A DNA stretch of 64,000 nucleotides from an uncultured Dokdonia sp. (GTDB lineage: Bacteria; Bacteroidota; Bacteroidia; Flavobacteriales; Flavobacteriaceae). The notes beneath the pieces are model-generated. The model did not search any database. It was not told where the DNA came from and worked only from the letters and a program-made list of their open reading frames with translations. Made by a program: the position numbers and the translations under genes. Every line of letters begins with the position of its first letter. Within the stretch, counting starts at the first letter, position 1. Positions 52,455 through 59,596 of the stretch are shown one piece after another. The stretch is taken from the NCBI RefSeq assembly GCF_947492815.1, contig NZ_CANLOB010000020.1:1-64000 (forward strand), read 5' to 3'.

Positions 52455-54551
52455 TCATTTTTTAATCGTAAAGAAGAACGTCGTGCCTTTGTTTAATTCT
52501 GATGTTACCCAAATATTTCCCTTGTACAAATCAATGATTTTTTTAACGATGGAAAGTCCAATACCAGAAGAATCTTTGCTTTGTTTTAAAGAATTGAATA
52601 TTTTAAAGATAGTATCGTAATATTTCTTATCAATCCCAATCCCATTATCACTAACAGAAAACTGATGGTAGGATTTTTTGTCTTTATAGTCAATAATGAT
52701 ATGTCCTTTTTCTTTATCATTAAACTTAATAGCATTACTAATTAAGTTTTGAAAAACCTGTTGGAATTTTATCTTATCTCCTTTTATAATGGGTAAGCTG
52801 TTTGCAACTTCAATAGAGATGTTTTCTGGAACATATAATACCTGTTTTAAATCATTAATAAGTGTGTTTATATTTACTTCTTCAGATTCATCGGTAGTTG
52901 CTCCAATACTAGAATATTCTAAAATATCTGAGATTAATTGTTCCATTTTTTCTAAGGTCATCTCGATAAGAGAGAAGTTTTTTAAGCTGGTTTCGTCAAG
53001 CTTTCCTTTATTATCTTCTTTGATCCAGGAAGTAAGCGCTTCTATACTGCGTAGAGGAGATTTTAAGTCATGCGATACAATATGTGCATATTCCTGTAAT
53101 TCATTATTACTCTTTTCTAGCTCTTTTAATAATGTTTTATTTTGATTTTCTGCATTTTGTCGCTCGCGTATATTGATAGCACTTTTAAGTTGCATAGAAA
53201 CAATGCTTGCTACATTTTGTAAAGTTTCAAGATGCTTTTGGGTGAAGTAATTTTTTTGACTGTGTTCCGAATCTATGATACCAATTACTTTATTATCACT
53301 AAGTATAGGTACAACAAGTTCTGAGTATCTTTTTATAGTGTCTGTAACATATCGTTTGTCAAGATCAGTATTTGCAATAAGTTCAGGTTTTCCAGTTACA
53401 GCAACAGTACCTACAATGCCTTCACCTATTTTTATAGACATTCTATTAATAATAGTCCCATCTGTATTCATTTTTTCTCCATAAGCAGCTATCTGTTCTA
53501 CAGTTGCTTTTTCTTGATCTACAATATAAATGACACAATCTTCTGTGTTTAAATAGTGAGCAATACTATTGGTAATTTCATGAGCTATTTCATAGATGTC
53601 TTCTTTTCCAAGAATTGATCTTGCTACCTCATTAATCATATTAATAATTAATGATCTTTCTCTTTCCAAAGTGATGTCTTCAATAATAGCAACTTGATAC
53701 TTTATATTACCAGACGAGTCTCTTACAGCACTTACATTGGTTTTAGCCCATAGTATAGAATTGTCTTTTTTCTTGTAACGTTTGTCTATTACAAAATTAT
53801 CTATCTCACCTGTCTCCATTTTTGCAATATACTCTTTGGATAAAGGATAATCTTCTTTGACAGAAACCTCTTTTATAGTACGTTCTAAAAGTTCTTGTTT
53901 GGTATAACCTAAAGCTTTCTGAAAAGTTTCATTAGTACGTATAATATCTGAGTGTTGCGTAAGAACAATTCCAAATGAAGAATTTTCTACAATTACATCC
54001 AACTCTTGACGTTGATCTTCAATTAATTTTTCAGTACGTTTTGCTTCAGTAATATCTCGCACAATTCCTTGTGCAGCAATTGGTTTTTTTTGCTTATCAA
54101 AAACGACACTTGCATTGATATGTACCCAGCGTACTCCTTTATTTCTTGTGTTGACGCGAGCCGTATAATTTGTAAAAGCCCCTTTGGTTCTAAGCTCATT
54201 AAAAGATTTCATGGCATACCCATAATCTTTATTATAGATAAGTGATACAACATTGATTTTTTCCTTTTCAATATTATAACCAAAAAGATCGATAGCGGCG
54301 TCATTCATTTTGATGACATTGCCATTGAGATCCATGACTAAATAGGCATCATTTATATTTTCAAAAATACCTTGTAGTTGAGAGGTCTTTTCGTCTAAAA
54401 GATGTTCTAGCTTTTGATTGACATCTTTTAACTCTTGAGCAGTATTATATAATTGAAGGGACTTCTCTTCTAGAATTTTTTCAGAAGCTTTTCGAGCAGC
54501 TTTTTCTCTTTTTAGTGCTCTTTGTAATATATCAATTTGTTCTTGACTCAT
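52455..54551 (-). CDS. PAS-PAS-GAF sensor histidine kinase
   Basis: The 698-residue kinase has no membrane segment: coiled coil (1-58), PAS 1 (about 60-170), PAS 2 (about 180-300), GAF (about 310-458), HisKA with His494 (HIVSHDLKSPL), and an HATPase domain ending KGTTFFFTIKK. It is not a hybrid: no receiver is attached. Its ATG overlaps the H-NOX stop by four bases, so the H-NOX protein, which in other bacteria inhibits its partner kinase when NO binds, is the expected regulator. The kinase would feed the receiver and Hpt encoded on either side. Confidence 0.92.
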   Translation of the reverse strand: MSQEQIDILQRALKREKAARKASEKILEEKSLQLYNTAQELKDVNQKLEHLLDEKTSQLQGIFENINDAYLVMDLNGNVIKMNDAAIDLFGYNIEKEKINVVSLIYNKDYGYAMKSFNELRTKGAFTNYTARVNTRNKGVRWVHINASVVFDKQKKPIAAQGIVRDITEAKRTEKLIEDQRQELDVIVENSSFGIVLTQHSDIIRTNETFQKALGYTKQELLERTIKEVSVKEDYPLSKEYIAKMETGEIDNFVIDKRYKKKDNSILWAKTNVSAVRDSSGNIKYQVAIIEDITLERERSLIINMINEVARSILGKEDIYEIAHEITNSIAHYLNTEDCVIYIVDQEKATVEQIAAYGEKMNTDGTIINRMSIKIGEGIVGTVAVTGKPELIANTDLDKRYVTDTIKRYSELVVPILSDNKVIGIIDSEHSQKNYFTQKHLETLQNVASIVSMQLKSAINIRERQNAENQNKTLLKELEKSNNELQEYAHIVSHDLKSPLRSIEALTSWIKEDNKGKLDETSLKNFSLIEMTLEKMEQLISDILEYSSIGATTDESEEVNINTLINDLKQVLYVPENISIEVANSLPIIKGDKIKFQQVFQNLISNAIKFNDKEKGHIIIDYKDKKSYHQFSVSDNGIGIDKKYYDTIFKIFNSLKQSKDSSGIGLSIVKKIIDLYKGNIWVTSELNKGTTFFFTIKK

Positions 54552-55090
54552 TCATTTTTGGTAATGATAAACTTCACCTCAGTACCATCTTCTTTTATTT
54601 TTTCTAAAGTGATAGTCGCTTTGGCATTAAAATGTTCAAATGTCTTATTCATTAACCCCAAGCCAAAATGATGCATTGCTCTATTAGACTTGTATATCAT
54701 AACGAGTGAGTTTTCTGTTTTGCTTTCTACTAAAAAAGTAGGGAGCTCTGCATCTGGATATATTTTTCGTACCTCTACGTGAATATGATTTTCAATAGAA
54801 GCTAGCATTTCTATAGGATCTTTATAGGTGCTTAAAAGCCCAGGATAACTATCTTCTAGTACGCTAAAGAAATGCTCTGCATATACTAATAACAAGTCAT
54901 CTATCTCTATACCCGTATTCGTACTTAAGTTTTGAAGAAGCTGCAGCATTTCAGAAAATTTATACGTGCCAACTGAAGTATAGATACCTTCAGATTCTAA
55001 TGTAGATTGTGAGATGATTTTATCAACCATTTCTAATCCAAACTTATCTTCTACAAGGTCTAAAAATTCTGTAAAAACAATTCCTTTCAT
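54548..55090 (-). CDS. H-NOX heme-nitric-oxide-binding sensor
   Basis: A 180-residue H-NOX (HNOB) protein. The proximal heme ligand is His104 in NHIHVEVRKIYPDAELP, and the heme-propionate motif YxSxR is Tyr133-Lys-Ser135-Asn-Arg137; spacings of 29, 31 and 33 match Tt H-NOX. No Tyr is seen in the usual distal position, so NO-selective binding is likely, though this needs the structure. It binds heme and NO and controls the adjacent kinase. The gene starts the base after the receiver gene's stop and overlaps the kinase gene by four bases. Confidence 0.93.
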   Translation of the reverse strand: MKGIVFTEFLDLVEDKFGLEMVDKIISQSTLESEGIYTSVGTYKFSEMLQLLQNLSTNTGIEIDDLLLVYAEHFFSVLEDSYPGLLSTYKDPIEMLASIENHIHVEVRKIYPDAELPTFLVESKTENSLVMIYKSNRAMHHFGLGLMNKTFEHFNAKATITLEKIKEDGTEVKFIITKNE

Positions 55091-55504
55091 TTATGCTTTA
55101 ATTAATTCGTTAACACTCCAATAGGCTAATAGCTTTTCAATTTTTGAAACATAATCATCATACTTTAAAGGCTTCAAAACATATCCAGCAATACCTATTT
55201 TATAGCACTCTAATAAATCCTTTCTATTATTGGAAGTGGTAAGTACAATGGTAGGTAAATATTTTAAATTTGGATCGTTTTTTAAAATCTTTAAAAACTC
55301 AATTCCATTAATTTTAGGCATATTTAAATCTAATAAAATAATATCGGGTAATGAGTTTCCTTCTTTTAATATAGAAAGTGCTTCTTCTCCGTTATTAGCT
55401 TCTATAATGTTATGGTTTAAGTTTAGGCTAGAAATCGTTCTATTTAATTTCATGATTTCTATCGTGTCATCTTCAATTAATAACACGTCAAGTAAGTTAC
55501 TCAT
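55091..55504 (-). CDS. Stand-alone receiver domain (CheY-like)
   Basis: The 137-residue protein is only a receiver domain: DVLLIEDDTIEI (acidic pocket), phospho-Asp59 in IILLDLNMPKINGIEFL, Thr in VLTTSNNRKD and Lys in GYVLKPLKYDD. There is no output domain, so it should work as an intermediate between kinase and Hpt. A frame extending to 55522 gives MIYYLI before it; ATG 55504 is preferred. It is the first clear member of the H-NOX operon. Confidence 0.9.
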   Translation of the reverse strand: MSNLLDVLLIEDDTIEIMKLNRTISSLNLNHNIIEANNGEEALSILKEGNSLPDIILLDLNMPKINGIEFLKILKNDPNLKYLPTIVLTTSNNRKDLLECYKIGIAGYVLKPLKYDDYVSKIEKLLAYWSVNELIKA

Positions 55505-55571
55505 AATGAGATAGTATATCAAATTTTAATTGAAAATAGTTCAATTTTTATGGTTTACCCGTATGTTTCGT

Positions 55572-55853
55572 TTAATCTAAAGGTACTGTCGGTGAATAAC
55601 CATTAAGTGTCGACGAATGGAATTGAATGTTTTGCTGCTTTTGATAATGTGAACTATATTTTAAAACATTCATTTGAGCTTCCTGTTTTAATGCTTTGAA
55701 TTTTTCCAAAAAACGCCAAGAACAGTCCTCTGTATAGGTTTGTTCTAATTGTATTTCAAAAAATAAGATAAATTCTAAGTGTCTTAAATGATAATTTAAG
55801 ACATCATCTTTCTTATTTTTTTCTTCCCAACTTTTTGATACACACAACTCCAT
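55572..55853 (-). CDS. Hypothetical protein (93 aa), possibly N-terminally truncated
   Basis: The 93-residue protein is helical and rich in Glu, Lys and Tyr (HLRHLEFILFFEIQLEQTYTED), ending NGYSPTVPLD. It has no recognised domain. The frame stays open for 28 more codons upstream without a start codon and reads as plausible protein (LINAHQCGLILYHNDEV), so the true start may be noncanonical or lost by an indel in the T6 run near 55925. It precedes the H-NOX operon by 68 bases and may belong to it. Confidence 0.5.
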   Translation of the reverse strand: MELCVSKSWEEKNKKDDVLNYHLRHLEFILFFEIQLEQTYTEDCSWRFLEKFKALKQEAQMNVLKYSSHYQKQQNIQFHSSTLNGYSPTVPLD

Positions 55854-55978
55854 GACTTCATCATTATGGTATAAAATTAAACCACATTGATGGGCATTTA
55901 TAAGATATTCTTTTAAACTAAAAAACCCTTAGATGAATAGCACGTATCTGTAGACGAGTGGATTAGGAAAACGTGTAT

Positions 55979-56731
55979 TTATGTATTCATCCACGTTTTA
56001 AAGTTACTTGTTTTGGGCCTACTTACGATAAACTCTTGATCTCTTGGATTAGTTATGGTAAGCTTTACGCGATGATTAAAATAGGGATCTATCTTATGGA
56101 TAGCTTCTTTAGCAACTATTTGACCTCTATTAATTCTATAAAAATTGGTTTGATCTAGTGTGTTAAATAATTGATCTATTGTTTCATCAATGATATAACG
56201 CCTGTCTGAAGTAACGCCAAAAGTGATACTCTCTTCTGAGTATGCATATAAGAGGTCTGTAATTTTAATTTGAACAAAACCGTTGCCTTCTTTTACGAGT
56301 AAACCCGTTCTTGTTTGTGGAGCTTGAATACTTGTAAGAAGCTGTTGAAATATAGCAGGATCTACCGCGGCTGTTTGATTTGTTTTTTGAAATTTTTTCA
56401 ATGCTATAGTTACATCTTCCTTCTGTATCGGTTTTAATAAATAGTCGATACTATTTACTTTAAATGCCTGAATAGCATATTGATCAAAAGCGGTAGTAAA
56501 AATAATAGGTGCTTCTACAGTTGTTTTTTGAAAGATCTCAAAACTTAATCCATCAGCTAGTTGGATGTCCATAAATACTAAATCAGGCACTGAATTTTTC
56601 TCAAACCAGATTACGGCATCTTCTACCGTATCAATAATATCTAATAATTGATACTCAAATGCACAAGCTTTCAGCATGTTCTGTAATTGGCTTGCTGCAC
56701 GAGGTTCGTCTTCAATGATGAGTATTTGCAT
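55979..56731 (-). CDS. LytTR response regulator (LytT-like)
   Basis: A 250-residue regulator: receiver (MQILIIEDEPRAAS, phospho-Asp55 in LVFMDIQLAD, Lys in DYLLKPIQKED) and a LytTR domain (GLLVKEGNGFVQIKITDLLYAYSEE, then NFYRINRGQIVAKEAIHKI). It starts two bases after its cognate LytS-like kinase stop, so the pair is one operon. It is separate from the H-NOX operon but adjacent, with the 93-residue gene between. Confidence 0.93.
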   Translation of the reverse strand: MQILIIEDEPRAASQLQNMLKACAFEYQLLDIIDTVEDAVIWFEKNSVPDLVFMDIQLADGLSFEIFQKTTVEAPIIFTTAFDQYAIQAFKVNSIDYLLKPIQKEDVTIALKKFQKTNQTAAVDPAIFQQLLTSIQAPQTRTGLLVKEGNGFVQIKITDLLYAYSEESITFGVTSDRRYIIDETIDQLFNTLDQTNFYRINRGQIVAKEAIHKIDPYFNHRVKLTITNPRDQEFIVSRPKTSNFKTWMNT

Positions 56732-56733
56732 AA

Positions 56734-57801
56734 TTATTGTTTTTGATCAGACATGTTTAATAGCGGGAGACGTACGGTAAAAAACTCTCCGTCATTTTTT
56801 ATTTTGATAGGTTGGTTGGATATGAGTGCATAGCGTTTTTCAATATTTTTCAACCCTAACTTGGTCGAAGGTAGCTTTGTAGATTTTGCTTGCATTTTAT
56901 TGGTTACACATACATGATCTTCCTTAATAAATACTTCAACAGTGAGTGGTTTAGATCTAGAAACCACATTATGTTTGATCGCGTTTTCTAGCAACAGTTG
57001 CATACTCATAGGCACCATCATTTTATTAAGGATGGCTTCTGGAATGTTCCATTGTACTTGCAGGTTATCTCCAAAACGTTCTGATTGGATATGAATGTAT
57101 GCTTGTGAAAACTTTAATTCATCTCTAAGTGAGATTAAATTCACGTTTCCAGACTCTAGTATAAAGCGGTATACACCAGATAGCTTATCTACAAATTCTT
57201 TGGCTTCATCTTTTGAGTTTTGATCTATAATATCACGTAGGGTGTTGAGCGTGTTGAAGAAAAAATGAGGTTGCGCTTGATTACGTAAAGCATCTAATTG
57301 TGCTTGCACCATTACTTGTTTTGTCTGCTCTTCTTCTCTAATTATTTTTTTAAGCATTGTATGATAATAAATTGCTTCATAAATGGCATGAATCATCACA
57401 CTTATAATAACGATAGGCAAGAGCACTTTAAATCGCTCTGTGATATAATAATGGAAATCGTTAAAAAACGAACCAATGATCATACTTCCTATATAATCAA
57501 TGAGAGGAACGGATATGATAATAAAAAAGAAAACAATCATAATACGTTTCAGTGTATCCTGGAAGGACGTATATTTTTTACGTAAGTAGATGATCACATT
57601 ACGCATAAAAAACCAATTACATAATGTAAAGAAGAGCGATATAACCCAATTAATAACGATTTCAAAAAAAGGAGTGCCCTCAGAGTAATTACTAAAAAGA
57701 TAATTGGTGACAATACTTAAAACTAGAATAGAAATTACCGCAAACCAGAAGTCATTAAACCCTAAATATTTAATACGTTTTTCTTTGTTAAATAACTTCA
57801 T
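56734..57801 (-). CDS. LytS-like sensor histidine kinase
   Basis: The 355-residue kinase has four membrane helices (about 18-35, 46-70, 86-110, 128-146) and a His_kinase (PF06580) domain. The phosphoacceptor is His179 in NQAQPHFFFNTLNTL. The ATPase shows LLENAIKHNV (N box) and LGLKNIEKRY. No periplasmic sensor domain of size is present, so it senses something within or near the membrane. It is paired with the LytT regulator just downstream; a composite repeat lies 30 bases upstream of its start. Confidence 0.92.
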   Translation of the reverse strand: MKLFNKEKRIKYLGFNDFWFAVISILVLSIVTNYLFSNYSEGTPFFEIVINWVISLFFTLCNWFFMRNVIIYLRKKYTSFQDTLKRIMIVFFFIIISVPLIDYIGSMIIGSFFNDFHYYITERFKVLLPIVIISVMIHAIYEAIYYHTMLKKIIREEEQTKQVMVQAQLDALRNQAQPHFFFNTLNTLRDIIDQNSKDEAKEFVDKLSGVYRFILESGNVNLISLRDELKFSQAYIHIQSERFGDNLQVQWNIPEAILNKMMVPMSMQLLLENAIKHNVVSRSKPLTVEVFIKEDHVCVTNKMQAKSTKLPSTKLGLKNIEKRYALISNQPIKIKNDGEFFTVRLPLLNMSDQKQ

Positions 57802-57830
57802 ATCGTTTTTAAATTCTATTCTTCTAATAT

Positions 57831-57916
57831 TCGCTTTAACGCTATGCTCTCCCTACGGTCGTGAACCTGCCTGCCGGCAGACAGGTCTCACGAGCTCGCT
57901 TTCGCGAAAGCGTATA
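57831..57916. repeat. Composite dispersed repeat, copy C (full length)
   Basis: TCGCTTTAACGCTATGCTCT, CCCTACGGTCGTGAACCTGC, CTGCCGGCAGACAGG and an exact palindrome at 57897-57912. Same order as 59378 and, reversed, 42513. Confidence 0.85.
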
Positions 57917-58055
57917 CAACCAGCATTATATTTATTAATACTATTATGAACCCATTGTGCATTTGATTCTATTTCTACTACTTGTTCCCCTACACTAAAG
58001 AATGAGAATATAGCATCTAAATCCACTCTATTTTTTCTAAATGCACAACTCGTTA

Positions 58056-58859
58056 TTATGACAATTTTATAAATGGCATTCCTTGTTTGGCTTGATAGAA
58101 TGTAAATCCAATCCACCCAGCAAATAAGAGTCCGAAAACAACGACCCCAATCACTTGGTTTCGAGAGGTTGTATTCCATTTTTTGGAGAGCCATACTGCG
58201 AATAACGGTATTATTTGTATGCTATGCAATCCAAAAAAATGTGCAACTCTTAAGTCTCCTGCAACCGTACTCCAGTTTAAGATAGGTAATCCTGCCCCAC
58301 CATCAGCTACACCTACAGTATGTGCTACTTGACTGATCATTTGACCACCTATCCAGCTTCCTACTACGATAATGATCCACCCCATGAGGATAGCCCATTG
58401 TACAGGTCTTGATGTTTTTAATCGCAGTCTTAAAGTCTCAATAATAAAGAATACCATAATCAAAACATTGATTCCTATTAAGATTCCCATAGCTGCAAAG
58501 AGCATTCCGTCAAAAGCAGAAGACATGTTATAGTGAGACTGTACACCACGTGCTGCTTGATATATAATAATGCCAATTTCTAATAGTAAGGTCCATGAAG
58601 TGATATTATTAATGATGTTCTTTTTCCTTGTAGAAAAAGGATATAAGGTAATGAGATATCCAAATGTGAAAATATAAATCGCTCCAGAAATGGTAAACTT
58701 TAAAGGTTTGATCCAAACATTAATTCCCATTAATGTTCTGTCATCTACTAGGAGACCAATGATACACCCTATTGCCATGAGCAGATGTAGTATGACAATT
58801 CCGTATAGAATAGGGCTTGATTTTTTTACAATGCCAATGATGTTTTTGATGCTTTTCAT
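58056..58859 (-). CDS. Seven-helix membrane protein, unknown family
   Basis: A 267-residue protein with about seven membrane segments and short loops; notable segments are GINVWIKPLKFTISGAIYIFTFG and DLRVAHFFGLHSIQIIPLFAVWL, in which His and Arg lie within the membrane. I have seen this pattern in Bacteroidota hypothetical proteins but cannot name a function. Its ATG overlaps the stop of the preceding ABA4-like gene by four bases, so they are translationally coupled. Confidence 0.7.
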   Translation of the reverse strand: MKSIKNIIGIVKKSSPILYGIVILHLLMAIGCIIGLLVDDRTLMGINVWIKPLKFTISGAIYIFTFGYLITLYPFSTRKKNIINNITSWTLLLEIGIIIYQAARGVQSHYNMSSAFDGMLFAAMGILIGINVLIMVFFIIETLRLRLKTSRPVQWAILMGWIIIVVGSWIGGQMISQVAHTVGVADGGAGLPILNWSTVAGDLRVAHFFGLHSIQIIPLFAVWLSKKWNTTSRNQVIGVVVFGLLFAGWIGFTFYQAKQGMPFIKLS

Positions 58860-59278
58860 GATTTCTTACGTTTTATAGCTCTTAGTATCATAAAGGCAAG
58901 GAACCCTATAGGACCTAGCATAAATGTCCCGAAAAGACACGGAGCCATGAGTAGTTGATGAATTTGTATTTTTTTGTTTTGATCTAACATCCACATACCT
59001 ACCACAAGATCAAAAGCGAGATAGTGTACCCAACCTGCGAGTACAGCATGTTCTTCTGTAAATAAGGCCATGACCGATTGGAGACTTCCAAAATCTGGTG
59101 CGCCACCTATTTGCATTGCTTTAAAAATATATATAGCATATATAGCTGATAAGGCTAGAGGAATCACTTTAAAATCAATTAAGAATCGGGTGACTTTCCA
59201 TTTGGGTAGTACGATCATTAATATCCACATGGGCATGGTGATCATTCCTGCTATCGAAAAAACTTCTGTGGGTGTCAT
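58856..59278 (-). CDS. ABA4-like (DUF4281) membrane protein
   Basis: A 140-residue protein with four membrane helices. The segments HAVLAGWVHYLAFDLVVGMWML and LLMAPCLFGTFMLGPIGFLAF are typical of the ABA4-like family, named after a plant protein needed for neoxanthin formation. In bacteria its substrate is not known; carotenoid or lipid handling is only analogy. It is the first gene of a coupled pair with the seven-helix protein. Confidence 0.82.
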   Translation of the reverse strand: MTPTEVFSIAGMITMPMWILMIVLPKWKVTRFLIDFKVIPLALSAIYAIYIFKAMQIGGAPDFGSLQSVMALFTEEHAVLAGWVHYLAFDLVVGMWMLDQNKKIQIHQLLMAPCLFGTFMLGPIGFLAFMILRAIKRKKS

Positions 59279-59377
59279 GGTTGTTCGTTTTAAATTGATA
59301 GGTCAAAGATGTGATTCTTATACAGAAATAGAAAAGTGATTTTGCTCAATTGTCGTTAATGACTTTTGAATTGTAAT

Positions 59378-59461
59378 GTACGCTTTAACACTTTGCTCTT
59401 CCTTTGGTCGTGAACCTGCCGGCAGGCAGGTCTCGCAGGCTCGATTTCGCGAAAGCGTACA
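59378..59461. repeat. Composite dispersed repeat, copy D
   Basis: GTACGCTTTAACACTTTGCT, CTTCCTTTGGTCGTGAACC, TGCCGGCAGGCAGG and a one-mismatch palindrome at 59442-59457. Confidence 0.8.
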
Positions 59462-59503
59462 AATGTATAATAGAAATAAAGACTAGAGACGCAAATGATA
59501 TCC

Positions 59504-59568
59504 GTTCGAGCGCAGTTGAAAACTACAATAAATGAATAGCTGATGATAGTTCTCGACTGCGCTCGAAC
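59504..59568. repeat. 22-bp inverted repeat
   Basis: GTTCGAGCGCAGTTGAAAAC and TA pair with TAGTTCTCGACTGCGCTCGA and AC at 20 of 22 positions around a 21-base loop. It may act as a terminator-like hairpin or as a mobile repeat. It lies 29 bases past the stop of the next operon. Confidence 0.75.
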
Positions 59569-59596
59569 AGACAAAATGAATGTTCTTGTTTATTGC

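Larger units (their letters stand above)
59279..59596. other. Intergenic region of repeats
   Basis: The 318 bases contain no gene I can see. They hold the composite repeat 59378-59461 and the inverted repeat 59504-59568, plus AT-rich flanks. Confidence 0.7.

Noticed and set aside
9747..57912. CRISPR repeats or restriction sites
   Set aside because: The palindromes are kilobases apart with no regular spacers, and no Cas or restriction genes are in the window.
57853..58194. Open frame on the minus strand reading through the composite repeat
   Set aside because: It runs in another frame of the seven-helix gene and ends in RFRES...CRQAG, which are translations of the repeats. The 58050-57925 part looks somewhat protein-like, but nothing supports a gene.
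59504..59568. Ordinary rho-independent terminator for the cytochrome operon
   Set aside because: The arms are long and imperfect with a 21-base loop and no T run on the minus strand; it resembles the TTCGACTnCGCTC dispersed repeat instead, although it could still slow transcription.
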